A stretch of DNA of 64,000 bases from Mycolicibacter longobardus (GTDB taxonomy: Bacteria > Actinomycetota > Actinomycetes > Mycobacteriales > Mycobacteriaceae). The notes beneath the pieces are model-generated. The model worked only from the letters and a program-made list of their open reading frames with translations. It was not told where the DNA came from and did not search any database. The position numbers and the translations under genes are program-made. Every line of letters begins with the position of its first letter. The first letter of the stretch is position 1. Where the stretch lies: assembly GCF_002102265.1 (NCBI RefSeq), contig NZ_LQPG01000019.1, positions 124,001-188,000 on the forward strand, written 5' to 3'. Shown here piece by piece: positions 54,801 to 63,709 of the stretch.

Positions 54801-55061
54801 ATGACCCGCCACCAGGTGCAGTTGCTCACCCGCGACGGCTGCCCGGTCTGCCTGCAGGTGCACGCCCAGCTGACCGCGCTGGCGGCCGAACTGGGGTTCG
54901 ACCTGCACGCCGTCGACGTCGACGCCGCCGCGGCGGCCGGGGATACCGCCCCTCGCGCGGAATTCGGCGACCGGTTGCCGGTGGTCCTGCTCGACGGACG
55001 GGAGCACAGTTACTGGGAGGTCGACGAGGCCCGGCTGCGTGCCGATTTGGCGGGTTCATGA
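54801..55061 (+). CDS. Glutaredoxin-like (DUF836) protein
   Basis: An 86-aa thioredoxin-fold protein with the CPVC motif at residues 14-17 (LLTRDGCPVC). A cis-Pro region RLPVVLLDGREHSYWEVDEA follows. It fits Rv0508. It likely acts in thiol-disulfide exchange in the cytosol; partner unknown. Two copies of the 56-bp repeat lie right after its stop and separate it from hemA. Confidence 0.9.
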   Translation: MTRHQVQLLTRDGCPVCLQVHAQLTALAAELGFDLHAVDVDAAAAAGDTAPRAEFGDRLPVVLLDGREHSYWEVDEARLRADLAGS

Positions 55062-55062
55062 G

Positions 55063-55163
55063 ACGGTGCCAGCTTCGCCTCTCCTCCGTCGAGCCTCGCT
55101 GAACCGCTCGCTCATACGGCGGTCCCAGCTTCGCCTCTCCTCCGTCGAGCCTCGCTGAACCGC
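55063..55163. repeat. Two tandem 56-bp repeat units between the glutaredoxin-like gene and hemA
   Basis: AGCTTCGCCTCTCCTCCGTC occurs at 55071 and 55127, an exact 56-nt period. Each unit ends GAACCGC and begins GGT-CC at the other side, the reverse of the unit near lprQ. It begins 2 nt after the upstream stop. The hemA promoter must lie in the 75 nt that follow, where GTGAA and TTCAC (55202-55216) form an inverted repeat. Confidence 0.93.
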
Positions 55164-55226
55164 CGAATTTGGTGGGCCAGCGCTTTAGCCTCTACCGTGG
55201 AGTGAAGTTTGTTCACGGGTGACAGC

Positions 55227-55255
55227 AAGGAGCGGACCAGGTGATATTGCCGTGA
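55227..55255 (+). promoter_or_regulatory. Leader mini-ORF with the ribosome site for hemA
   Basis: AAGGAG (55227-55232) is 8 nt from GTG 55241, which opens GTG ATA TTG CCG TGA. That TGA (55253-55255) overlaps the hemA GTG (55252). The same AAGGAG is 19 nt from the hemA start, too far for direct use. Translation of hemA is thus probably coupled to this four-codon leader. Confidence 0.6.
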
Positions 55256-56631
55256 GCGTCCTGCTCTTCGGGGTCTCGCACCGCAGCGCCCCGGTCTCAG
55301 TGCTCGAGCAGCTCAGCACCGCTGAATCCGATCAGGTCAAGATCGTCGAGCAGGTGCTGCAATCGCCGCTTGTCACCGAGGCGATGATCCTCTCGACCTG
55401 CAACCGGGTCGAGATATACGCCGTGGTCGACGCGTTCCACGCGGGGCTCTCGGCGATCGGGCAGGTGCTCTCCGAACACTCCGGCATGTCGATGGCCGAT
55501 CTGACCAAGTACGCCTACGTCCGCTACAGCGAAGCCGCCGTCGAGCACCTGTTCTCGGTGGCCAGCGGCCTGGACTCGGCGGTTGTCGGCGAGCAGCAGG
55601 TGCTCGGCCAGGTGCGTCGCGCCTACGCCTCCGCCGAGGCCAACAACACTGTCGGCCGGGTGTTGCACGAACTGGCGCAGCGGGCACTGTCGGTGGGCAA
55701 GCGGGTGCACACCGAAACCGGGATCGACGCCGCCGGCGCCTCGGTGGTCTCGGTCGCCCTGGGCATCGCCAGCACCCAGTTGGGCGACGCGGCGTTGCAG
55801 GGACGCACCGCGGTGGTGATCGGCGCGGGGTCGATGGGCGCCCTGTCCGCGGCGCACCTGGTGCGCTCCGGGGTCGAGCACATCCATGTCGTCAACCGCT
55901 CGCTGCCGCGCGCTCAGCGGCTGGCCCGCAAGATCCGCGACAGCGGTGTGACGGCCGACGCCATCGCCCTGGACCAGATGGCGGCGGCCCTGACCGGCGC
56001 CGATGTCGCGGTGTGCTGTACCGGGGCGGTGAGCCCGGTCGTGTCGCTGGCCGACGTGCACCACGCCCTGGCCGGCGGCAACCGCGACGAGGCGACCCAG
56101 CCCCTGGTGATCTGCGATCTGGGCATGCCGCGCGACGTCGACGCCGCGGTCGCCGGGCTGCCCGGCGTGCGAGTCATCGACATGGACCGGATCCAGCGCG
56201 AGCCGTCGGCGCAGGTCGCCACCTCCGACACCGACGCCGCGCACGGCATTGTCGCCCGCGAGGTCGCCACCTACCTGGCCGGGCAACGGATGGCCGAGGT
56301 CACCCCGACCGTGACCGCGCTGCGCCAGCGAGCCGCCGACGTGGTCACCGCCGAGCTGCTGCGGCTGGACCACCGGCTGCCGGACCTGGACACCGCCCAG
56401 CGCGAGGAGGTGGCGCGCACGGTGCGCCGCGTGGTCGACAAGCTGCTGCACGCCCCCACGGTGCGGGTCAAGCAGCTGGCCAGCTCACCCGGCGGCGACA
56501 GTTACGCCGAGGCGTTGCGTGAGCTGTTCGAGCTCGACCCGACCGCGGTGGACGCGGTCGCGACCGCCGGTGAATTGCCAATAGTGCCAGGCGGATTCGA
56601 TGTCGGCGCCGAAACCGGGTCGGCCGGGTAG
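55252..56631 (+). CDS. hemA: Glutamyl-tRNA reductase
   Basis: First step of C5 haem synthesis: reduces glutamyl-tRNA to glutamate-1-semialdehyde. The 459-aa enzyme has [36 protein letters not shown] with the catalytic Cys, and [20 protein letters not shown]. The NADPH domain is [16 protein letters not shown], and a dimerisation helix ends in [23 protein letters not shown] 55252 matches the family N-terminus ([11 protein letters not shown]). It heads the hemA-hemC-hemD-hemB run. Confidence 0.96.
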   Translation: MSVLLFGVSHRSAPVSVLEQLSTAESDQVKIVEQVLQSPLVTEAMILSTCNRVEIYAVVDAFHAGLSAIGQVLSEHSGMSMADLTKYAYVRYSEAAVEHLFSVASGLDSAVVGEQQVLGQVRRAYASAEANNTVGRVLHELAQRALSVGKRVHTETGIDAAGASVVSVALGIASTQLGDAALQGRTAVVIGAGSMGALSAAHLVRSGVEHIHVVNRSLPRAQRLARKIRDSGVTADAIALDQMAAALTGADVAVCCTGAVSPVVSLADVHHALAGGNRDEATQPLVICDLGMPRDVDAAVAGLPGVRVIDMDRIQREPSAQVATSDTDAAHGIVAREVATYLAGQRMAEVTPTVTALRQRAADVVTAELLRLDHRLPDLDTAQREEVARTVRRVVDKLLHAPTVRVKQLASSPGGDSYAEALRELFELDPTAVDAVATAGELPIVPGGFDVGAETGSAG

Positions 56632-56636
56632 ACGTT

Positions 56637-57572
56637 TTGGGTGAAGTAATCCGCATCGGTACCCGGGGCAGCTTGTTGGCCACCACCCAGGCCGGGACCA
56701 TTCGCGATGCACTGGTGGCAGCCGGGCACCCCGCCGAACTGGTGATGATCAGCACCGCCGGGGACCGTTCTTCCGGGCCGATCGCCGACATCGGGGTGGG
56801 GGTGTTCACCGCCGCGCTGCGGGAGGCCATCCTCGACGGCCAGGTCGACGCCGCGGTGCACTCGCACAAGGACCTGCCCACCGCTGATGACCCCCGGTTC
56901 CGGATCGCCGCGGTTCCGCCGCGTGAGGACGCTCGGGACGCGCTGGTGGCGCGCGACGGGTTGGTGCTGGGTGAGTTGCCGGCGGGGGCCGTGGTGGGCA
57001 CTTCGTCGCCGCGCCGGGCCGCGCAGCTTAGAGCATTGGGTCTCGGTTTGGAAATTCGCCCCCTACGAGGCAACCTAGATACCAGGTTGAACAGGGTAAG
57101 CAGCGGAGAACTCGACGCCATCGTGGTAGCCCGGGCGGGTCTGGCCCGGCTGGGACGCCTCGACGCGGTCACCGAGACGTTGGAACCGGTACAGATGTTG
57201 CCGGCTCCGGCTCAAGGTGCGCTGGCGGTGGAGTGTCGCGCCGGTGATACCGCACTGGCGGCTTTGCTGGCGGAGTTGGACGACACCGACACCCGCCTGG
57301 CGGTCACCGCCGAGCGGACCCTGCTCGCCGAACTGGAGGCGGGTTGTTCCGCACCGGTGGGCGCGATCGCCGAAGTGGTCGAGTCTATCGATGAGGACGG
57401 CCGGGTCTTCGAGGAGCTGTCGCTGCGCGGTTGCGTGGCGGCGCTGGACGGATCCGACGTGATCCGCGCGTCCGGCATCGGCAGTCCGGACCGAGCCCGG
57501 GAATTGGGTGTGTCGGTCGCGGGGGAGCTGTTCGAGCTGGGTGCGCGCGAGCTGATGTCGGACGCACGGTGA
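56637..57572 (+). CDS. hemC: Porphobilinogen deaminase (hydroxymethylbilane synthase)
   Basis: Joins four porphobilinogens into hydroxymethylbilane. The 311-aa protein has [39 protein letters not shown] and [11 protein letters not shown] with the dipyrromethane-binding Cys. The codon aligned with the usual start Met is GTA, so the only initiator that keeps the N-terminus is TTG 56637, a rare choice in mycobacteria. It begins 5 nt after the hemA stop, so coupling may make the weak start usable. Confidence 0.95.
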   Translation: MGEVIRIGTRGSLLATTQAGTIRDALVAAGHPAELVMISTAGDRSSGPIADIGVGVFTAALREAILDGQVDAAVHSHKDLPTADDPRFRIAAVPPREDARDALVARDGLVLGELPAGAVVGTSSPRRAAQLRALGLGLEIRPLRGNLDTRLNRVSSGELDAIVVARAGLARLGRLDAVTETLEPVQMLPAPAQGALAVECRAGDTALAALLAELDDTDTRLAVTAERTLLAELEAGCSAPVGAIAEVVESIDEDGRVFEELSLRGCVAALDGSDVIRASGIGSPDRARELGVSVAGELFELGARELMSDAR

Positions 57573-57614
57573 AACGTGCGTCGGAAATGAGTGAGAAGTG
57601 ACGGGGAGTAAGGA

Positions 57615-59315
57615 ATGGCTCGCCAAGTGAGCGTGCGAGGGCAGAAGCCCAAGCCGGGCCGCATCGTGTTCGTCGGCTCGGGTCCCGGTGACCCGGGTCT
57701 GCTGACGACGCGGGCACGCACGGCGCTGACGAACGCCGCGCTGGTGTTCATCGACCCCGATGTGCCGGAGGCGGTGCTGGCGCTGGCCGGTACGGACCTG
57801 CCTCCGATCGTCGGCCCCGTGCCGCCGGTCCCCAAGGCCGACAAGGCCGATGACGGGTCCGACGGCACCGATGCCAACGACGCCGAGTCCGCGAGCGTTC
57901 CGGGCGGGCCCGACATCCGCCCGGCCCTGGGCGAGCCGGCCGAGGTGGCCAAGATCCTGGTCGCCGAGGCGCGCGCCGGTTCCGACGTGGTGCGGCTGGT
58001 GGCCGGCGACCCGCTGTCGATCGACGCCGTCATCACCGAGGTGAACGCGGTGGCCCGCACCAACGTGGCGTTCGAGATCGTGCCAGGCCTGCCCGCCACC
58101 AGCGCGGTGCCCACCTACGCCGGCCTGCCGCTGGGTTCATCGCACACGGTGGCCGATGTCCGCGACCCCCAGGTGGATTGGGCCGCTCTGGCCGCCGCGC
58201 CGGGGCCGCTGATCCTGCAGGCCACCACCTCGCACCTGCCGGAGGCGGCCCGCACCCTGATCGAGTACGGCCTGTCCGAGGCCACCCCGTGCGTGGTCAC
58301 CACGTCGGGTACCACCTGCGGGCAGCGTTCGGTCGAGTCGAGCCTGTCCGGGCTGACCGAACCCGCGACGCTGGCGGGTATCGACCCGGTCATCTTGCCC
58401 AACGGCCAGGAGACCACCGCCGGTCCGCTGGTGGTGACCATCGGCAGGACGGTGAACAACCGGGCCAAGCTGAACTGGTGGGAGAGTCGCGCCCTGTACG
58501 GCTGGACGGTTCTGGTGCCGCGCACCAAGGATCAGGCCGGCGAGATGAGCGATCGGCTGGTCGGGCACGGCGCCCTGCCGGTGGAGGTTCCCACCATCGC
58601 CGTGGAGCCGCCGCGAAGCCCGGCTCAGATGGAAAGGGCCGTCAAGGGTTTGGTGGACGGTCGCTACCAGTGGGTGGTGTTCACCTCGACCAACGCGGTG
58701 CGCGCGGTGTGGGAGAAGTTCGGTGAGTTCGGCTTGGACGCCCGCGCGTTCTCCGGAGTGAAGATCGCCTGTGTGGGCGAGGCCACCGCAGAGCGGGTCC
58801 GGGCGTTCGGGATCAGCCCCGAGCTGGTGCCTTCCGGGGAGCAGTCCTCGTTGGGCCTGCTCGACGAATTCCCGCCCTATGACGACGTTTTCGACCCGGT
58901 GAACCGGGTGCTGTTGCCGCGGGCCGACATCGCCACCGAGACGCTGGCCGAGGGACTGCGCGAGCGGGGCTGGGAGATCGAGGATGTCACCGCCTACCGC
59001 ACCGTGCGGGCAGCGCCGCCGCCGGCGACCATCCGGGAGATGATCAAGACCGGTGGGTTCGACGCGGTGTGCTTCACCTCGAGTTCGACGGTGCGCAACC
59101 TGGTCGGCATTGCCGGCAAGCCGCACGCCCGGACCATCGTGGCCTGTATCGGTCCCAAGACCGCCGAGACTGCAGCCGAATTCGGGCTGCGGGTCGACGT
59201 GCAGCCGGAGACCGCTGCGGTGGGTCCGCTGGTCGACGCGCTGGCCGAGCACGCCGCACGGCTGCGGGCCGAGGGTGCCCTGCCGCCGCCACGTAAGAAG
59301 AGCCGCAGGCGATGA
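57615..59315 (+). CDS. hemD: Fused uroporphyrinogen-III methyltransferase-like / synthase protein
   Basis: A 566-aa two-domain protein like Rv0511. The N-terminal half (about 15-280) is a tetrapyrrole-methylase fold with IVFVGSGPGDPGLLTTRART, VRLVAGDPLSIDAV and VPGLPATSAVPTYAGLPLGS. An acidic insertion of about 30 residues follows the first strand. The C-terminal half (about 300-550) is uroporphyrinogen-III synthase, with VLVPRTKDQAGEMSDRLVGH, WVVFTSTNAVRAVWEKF and VCFTSSSTVRNLVGI. It closes hydroxymethylbilane to uroporphyrinogen III; whether the methylase half is active is unknown. ATG 57615. Confidence 0.95.
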   Translation: MARQVSVRGQKPKPGRIVFVGSGPGDPGLLTTRARTALTNAALVFIDPDVPEAVLALAGTDLPPIVGPVPPVPKADKADDGSDGTDANDAESASVPGGPDIRPALGEPAEVAKILVAEARAGSDVVRLVAGDPLSIDAVITEVNAVARTNVAFEIVPGLPATSAVPTYAGLPLGSSHTVADVRDPQVDWAALAAAPGPLILQATTSHLPEAARTLIEYGLSEATPCVVTTSGTTCGQRSVESSLSGLTEPATLAGIDPVILPNGQETTAGPLVVTIGRTVNNRAKLNWWESRALYGWTVLVPRTKDQAGEMSDRLVGHGALPVEVPTIAVEPPRSPAQMERAVKGLVDGRYQWVVFTSTNAVRAVWEKFGEFGLDARAFSGVKIACVGEATAERVRAFGISPELVPSGEQSSLGLLDEFPPYDDVFDPVNRVLLPRADIATETLAEGLRERGWEIEDVTAYRTVRAAPPPATIREMIKTGGFDAVCFTSSSTVRNLVGIAGKPHARTIVACIGPKTAETAAEFGLRVDVQPETAAVGPLVDALAEHAARLRAEGALPPPRKKSRRR

Positions 59316-59320
59316 CTCCT

Positions 59321-59391
59321 CTCGCGTTGACTCTGCGCTCACGGCGTAGAAGTGCGAGTAACCTCCGCCCTCAACGCAGAGTCAACGTGAG
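59321..59391. repeat. Long-stem palindrome between hemD and hemB
   Basis: CGTTGACTCTGCG (59325-59337) and CGCAGAGTCAACG (59375-59387) are perfect reverse complements with a 37-nt loop. The stem extends to 17 bp with one mismatch (CTCGCG/CGTGAG). It ends one base before the hemB ATG, so its right arm covers the place of the ribosome site. It could act as terminator, attenuator or mobile palindrome. Confidence 0.85.
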
Positions 59392-60363
59392 ATGAAGCAG
59401 CGTCCGCGTCGGCTGCGAAGCACACCGGCGCTGCGTCGGCTGGTGGCTGAAACTTCGCTGGAACCACGGCATCTGGTGTTGCCGATGTTCGTCGCCGACG
59501 GCATCGCCGAACCGAGGCCCATTGCGTCCATGCCCGGTGTGCAGCAGCACACCCGTGACTCGCTGCGCGCCGCGGCCGCTGATGCGGTGGCTGCCGGCGT
59601 GGGCGGGCTGATGCTGTTCGGGGTTCCGGCGCCGGCCGACAAGGATGCCACCGGCGCTGCCGGCACCGACCCCGACGGGGTGCTCAACACCGCGCTGCGC
59701 GACCTGGCCGCCGATCTCGGTGACGCCACGGTGCTGATGGCCGACACCTGCCTGGACGAGTTCACCGATCACGGCCACTGCGGGGTGCTCGACGACCGGG
59801 GTCGGGTGGACAACGATGCCACCCTGGAACGCTACGTGGAACTGGCTGTTGCACAAGCAGACTCAGGCGCCCACGTGGTGAGCCCCAGCGGGATGATGGA
59901 CGGCCAGGTCGCCGCCATCCGTGACGGTCTGGATGCCGCCGGGCACACCGACGTGGTGATCCTGGCCTATGCGGCCAAGTTCGCGTCGGCGTTCTACGGC
60001 CCGTTCCGCGACGCGGTCGCCTCCACTCTGGCCGGGGACCGCCGCACCTACCAGCAGGAGCCCGGCAACGCCCGCGAGGCGATGCGCGAGGTCTCCCTCG
60101 ACCTCGCGGAGGGCGCCGACATCGTGATGGTCAAACCCGCCATGGCGTATCTGGACGTGATTGCCGCCGCGGCCGCGGTGTCACCGGTTCCGGTGGCCGC
60201 CTACCAGGTCTCCGGCGAGTACGCGATGATCGCCGCCGCAGCCGCCAACGGCTGGGTGGACGGGCGGGCCGCGGCGCTGGAATCGCTGATCGGCATCCGG
60301 CGTGCCGGCGCCGACATCGTGCTGAGCTACTGGGCGGCCGAGGCGGCCGGCTGGCTGGGATGA
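59392..60363 (+). CDS. hemB: Delta-aminolevulinic acid dehydratase (porphobilinogen synthase)
   Basis: Condenses two 5-aminolevulinates to porphobilinogen. The 323-aa enzyme has LRSTPALRRLVAETSLEPRH, MADTCLDEFTDHGHCGVLDD, AYAAKFASAFYGPFRDA with the first active Lys, and VMVKPAMAYLDVI with the Schiff-base Lys. ATG 59392 follows the palindrome directly, so no normal ribosome site is seen apart from GTGAG in the arm. The stop overlaps the next ATG by 4 nt. Confidence 0.96.
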   Translation: MKQRPRRLRSTPALRRLVAETSLEPRHLVLPMFVADGIAEPRPIASMPGVQQHTRDSLRAAAADAVAAGVGGLMLFGVPAPADKDATGAAGTDPDGVLNTALRDLAADLGDATVLMADTCLDEFTDHGHCGVLDDRGRVDNDATLERYVELAVAQADSGAHVVSPSGMMDGQVAAIRDGLDAAGHTDVVILAYAAKFASAFYGPFRDAVASTLAGDRRTYQQEPGNAREAMREVSLDLAEGADIVMVKPAMAYLDVIAAAAAVSPVPVAAYQVSGEYAMIAAAAANGWVDGRAAALESLIGIRRAGADIVLSYWAAEAAGWLG

Positions 60364-60803
60364 CGGGCTCACCGGACGGGCCGGAGCCGACGGCGGCCAC
60401 GCAGCAGACCCGGCCCGCCGACGTCGACACCGGATTCTGGCTGTGGCTGGCCGCCCTGCCGTTGATGACATGCGGATATGTGGTGAGCCTGCTGACCTCG
60501 CCGGAGGTCGCCGATGTGGCCGCGGTGACCTACCCGATCGCCGGACTGTCGGCGCTGGTGGTGGTCGTGGTGGTGGCGACGTTTCTGATGCTGATGCGCT
60601 CGGGGTATCGCTGGGCGCGCACCGTGTTGACCGGCGGGGGGATCGCCTCGGTGGTGTACGCCCTGAGCGGGCTGGCTCACTCCGACGCGCGGCCGGCCGT
60701 CGCGGTGGTCGTCGCGGTCACCGGCATCGTGGGATCGGTGCTGATCGCGGCGGGAACGTTCCTGCTGCATCGTGCCGACGCCCAGGCGTACTTCACCCGG
60801 TAG
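60360..60803 (+). CDS. Four-helix membrane protein (Rv0513-like)
   Basis: A 147-aa integral membrane protein. Residues 1-25 are polar (Thr/Pro/Asp). Four hydrophobic segments follow: about 23-44 (FWLWLAALPLMTCGYVVSLL), 55-80, 90-105 and 112-138. There are no catalytic residues. The ATG overlaps the hemB stop (ATGA). It corresponds to Rv0513; function unknown. Confidence 0.88.
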   Translation: MTGSPDGPEPTAATQQTRPADVDTGFWLWLAALPLMTCGYVVSLLTSPEVADVAAVTYPIAGLSALVVVVVVATFLMLMRSGYRWARTVLTGGGIASVVYALSGLAHSDARPAVAVVVAVTGIVGSVLIAAGTFLLHRADAQAYFTR

Positions 60804-60808
60804 CCGGT

Positions 60809-63019
60809 TTACCCGGCGCCACCGGCGGGGGTCACGGTGACGTGGACGGTGCCCGGGCCGTCGGCGGCGATTACCAGGACGGGGGCGCCGGCCGCGGAGA
60901 CGACGTGCCCGCCGGTGACGCTGACCTGGTAGCCGTTCGGGTACTGGATGGGCGGCACCGAGATCTCGGTGTGCGTGCCGGCCCCGAAGTGCCCTGAGCC
61001 GTCGGCCATCTCGGTGGAGTAACTCAGTTGGAAGGTGCCGTTGGAGAACGACCAGGACTCCGGCGTGCCGGCGATCGCCTGCGGATACGGCTCGGAGAGT
61101 ACCGCCAGCTTGGCCCAATCGACGTTGTCGCCGACCGGCGGCTGGCTGGGATCAAACACCAGGGCCTGGCCCTCCGGCGAGAAGCTGGCGATGTCCTTGC
61201 CGGTGTAGGCCCACTCGGTCCAGCCGAACTGGTAGCGGTTGACCGGGCCCATCATCTGGGCGATCACGTTTACGTTGTCGGTGGCGCCGAACTCGGTCAT
61301 GACCGCCGGAATGCCTTGCGACCGGGCATAGGCCGCGGCGTGGTCCAGGATCATCTCGGCGTTCAGGGTGCAGCCGAAGTCCAGGTTGAACATTGCCAGC
61401 GGCAAGCAGTAGTTGTGGAACGCGAAGACGGCGTTGTCATCGTTCACCGTGCCAAGATTGATGGGAATCATGGCGTTGGACAAGAAGTTCGGTTCGAAAT
61501 ACACCGGGGTGTCCGGGTCGACGGACCGGATCGCCATCGTCATCTGGTTGTAGAACGGGGTCAGCTGCTGGGCGTCGAAGTGGGGGCTGCCCAGCGCGGT
61601 CGACAACCACTGCGAGCCGATCCACGGTTCGTTCATGATGGTGTAGCCGGCCACGTTGGCATCACCTGCGAAGTAATTGGCGGTGTACTGCCACATCTGC
61701 GCGTAGTGGTTCTCCAGCCCGATCCCGTCGGCGGCTTTGGAGTTGCCCCAGAACGCATCCCAGACGTGGTTCAGTGCGGGATTGAGCAAGTAGTTGAACG
61801 CCTGATCGATCTCGAGGTTGGGCCATCCGCCGGTCTGCACCGCCCAGTCCGGTGCGCCCTCACCGCCGAATGCCTCGTTGTAGAAGTCCTGGTGCATGTC
61901 GAGGATGCTGACGATTCCGTGGTCGCCGAGTATCTTCACGGTCGCCGCGACCGCGGCCAGGTAGTCTGCGTCGTAGACACCGGGCTCGGGTTCCACTGCG
62001 GCCCAGATGATGCCCAGCCGCACCGCGTTGAATCCGTTGGCGGCCAGGAATGCCGCGTCGTCCTCGTCGAACCCACCGGCCGACGGCTCGTAGGGCGCGA
62101 TCTTGTACACCTGGTTGAGCCCGTGCAGGATGACGACCCGGCCGTCGCTGTCGGTGATCCAGTTGCCGGTGGTGGTGAGGCCGCCCGCTGCCACGGCGGG
62201 GGCGCCGTCGAGGGTGCCGTAGTGGCCGACGGTGCCGTGGATGCCGAGCATGCCGGGGTTGCCTCCGGCGCCACCGAGGGCGGGCAGATCGCCTGGGCCG
62301 CTGTAGACGCCGTCGCCGGCATCGCCGCCGGCGCCGCCTATGCCCATCAGCCAGCCGCCGGAGCCACCGTCACCGCCGTTGCCGCCCAGGCCGCCGTCAC
62401 CCCCGTCACCGCCGGCGCCGCCGTTGCCGAACATGCCGGCGTGGCCGCCCGCGCCGCCGATCCCGCCGGGGTTGGTGTTGTCCCAGCCGGCGCCGCCGTC
62501 ACCGAACAGCCAGCCGGCGGCACCGCCGTCGGGGTTCTCAACGGTGCCGGCGGCACCGTGGGCGATCATCGGGCCCAGGCCGAAGGCCTTGCTGAGCTCG
62601 TTGAGGCCGTCGAGGACCGGGGTCGGGCCGGTGCTGTTGATCCAGCCGTCGATTCCGGTGTGGATCGGGGTGTAGATGTACTGCTGGATCCAGGCGGTCG
62701 GGTCTTGCGGATCGAAGCTGGCCGATCCGGCGGGCCCGCTCAGTGCGGCGAAGACGCCGTCCCAGTGGGCGGGGCCGAAGAACGTGTCCCAGGCGGTGGG
62801 CGAGACGACGGCGTCCCAGTTCAGGTCGCCGGTCATCGCGTCCAGAAACGGGCCCAAGGCCTGTTCGATCACGTCGTCGAAGTCGGCCTGGGCCGGCGGT
62901 GCCGCGGTCAGCGGGGCCGCCCCCAACACCAGGAATGCGCCCGTGGCGGCCAAACCGACAACCCGGCCGGCGCGACGATTCGCGGCGGCCATGCTGGAGT
63001 ACGTCATCTGGACTCTCAT
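60809..63019 (-). CDS. Secreted GH5 glycosidase (endoglycoceramidase-like) with PGRS-like glycine-rich region
   Basis: A 736-aa exported protein. A signal peptide covers residues 1-46 (VVGLAATGAFLVLGAAPLTA then PPAQA-D). A helical region follows (about 50-165), then Gly-rich GGAGG/GNGG repeats (about 170-285) like those of PE_PGRS proteins but with no PE domain. The C-terminal glycosidase (about 285-650) has VILHGLNQVYKIAPYEP and ILDMHQDFYNEAFGGEGAPD, the acid/base Glu464 in YTIMNEPW, and the nucleophile Glu576 in VMTEFGATDN. A beta-rich tail ends it. These motifs fit GH5 endoglycoceramidases, which free the glycan from glycosphingolipids. Substrate here is unproven. The start could also be 63007 or 62992. 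Confidence 0.9.
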   Translation of the reverse strand: MRVQMTYSSMAAANRRAGRVVGLAATGAFLVLGAAPLTAAPPAQADFDDVIEQALGPFLDAMTGDLNWDAVVSPTAWDTFFGPAHWDGVFAALSGPAGSASFDPQDPTAWIQQYIYTPIHTGIDGWINSTGPTPVLDGLNELSKAFGLGPMIAHGAAGTVENPDGGAAGWLFGDGGAGWDNTNPGGIGGAGGHAGMFGNGGAGGDGGDGGLGGNGGDGGSGGWLMGIGGAGGDAGDGVYSGPGDLPALGGAGGNPGMLGIHGTVGHYGTLDGAPAVAAGGLTTTGNWITDSDGRVVILHGLNQVYKIAPYEPSAGGFDEDDAAFLAANGFNAVRLGIIWAAVEPEPGVYDADYLAAVAATVKILGDHGIVSILDMHQDFYNEAFGGEGAPDWAVQTGGWPNLEIDQAFNYLLNPALNHVWDAFWGNSKAADGIGLENHYAQMWQYTANYFAGDANVAGYTIMNEPWIGSQWLSTALGSPHFDAQQLTPFYNQMTMAIRSVDPDTPVYFEPNFLSNAMIPINLGTVNDDNAVFAFHNYCLPLAMFNLDFGCTLNAEMILDHAAAYARSQGIPAVMTEFGATDNVNVIAQMMGPVNRYQFGWTEWAYTGKDIASFSPEGQALVFDPSQPPVGDNVDWAKLAVLSEPYPQAIAGTPESWSFSNGTFQLSYSTEMADGSGHFGAGTHTEISVPPIQYPNGYQVSVTGGHVVSAAGAPVLVIAADGPGTVHVTVTPAGGAG

Positions 63020-63166
63020 CCCTACGGGCGCAGTGAACCTGTGCGAGGCATGTGTGTAGGCGGAACATAACCCAACTAATGGGCTCCCAATATGAGAATT
63101 GCCGAAGAACGTTGGGTGTTGTGGCCAGGTGCTGTGGGCCGCGGGGCCGGGTTAGGCTGACCCGAT

Positions 63167-63709
63167 ATGTCTGAGCCCGAGTCGCCGCAGCCCGCACCGC
63201 TGTTCTTCGAATGCGGTGCCAGCTGGTACTGGGTGCTGCTGGGCCCCGTCGTCGGGGGATTGCTCATGGCGATCCAGAACTCCGGCGGTTACGGCTTTCA
63301 GCCGTTGATCCCGACCGTGATGATGGTGCTGGTCTCGGGGATGCTCGCTATTCAGGTGAAGGCGGCGCGCATTCATACCTCCGTCGAGCTCACGAAAAGC
63401 TCGCTGCGGCAGGGCACTGAAACCATCAGGGTCGCCGACATCCTGGCGCTCTACCCCGAGGCCGACCGGCCCACCGGCTGGGGCAAGCCGCAACCGCAGA
63501 AGTGGCAGGAATCCCGGGCGTTGGGTGAGCTGAGCGGGGTGCCCCGGCGCCGGGTGGGTGTCGGGTTGCGGCTGACCGGCCGGCGCACGGTGCAGGCCTG
63601 GGCGCGTGATCACCGTCGGCTGCGCGCGGCACTGAGCGAGCTGGTTCCGGACACCGTGCCGCTCGGCGGTCCCACCGAAACCGACATCGACGACGGATCG
63701 TCCTGGTGA
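63167..63709 (+). CDS. DUF3093-like membrane protein
   Basis: A 180-aa protein with two N-terminal transmembrane segments (WYWVLLGPVVGGLLMAIQ and the following LIPTVMMVLVSGMLAIQV). The cytosolic beta-rich part contains IRVADILALYPEADRPTGWG, RRVGVGLRLTGRRTVQAWAR and DHRRLRAALSELV. It fits DUF3093 by layout, at moderate confidence; function unknown. ATG 63167. Divergent from the GH5 gene with a 147-nt gap, and overlapping the next gene by 4 nt. Confidence 0.82.
   Translation: MSEPESPQPAPLFFECGASWYWVLLGPVVGGLLMAIQNSGGYGFQPLIPTVMMVLVSGMLAIQVKAARIHTSVELTKSSLRQGTETIRVADILALYPEADRPTGWGKPQPQKWQESRALGELSGVPRRRVGVGLRLTGRRTVQAWARDHRRLRAALSELVPDTVPLGGPTETDIDDGSSW

Noticed and set aside
62150-62530. A PE_PGRS gene
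   Set aside because: The glycine-rich repeats are there, but the N-terminus is a Sec signal peptide with no PE domain, and the C-terminus is a GH5 enzyme.
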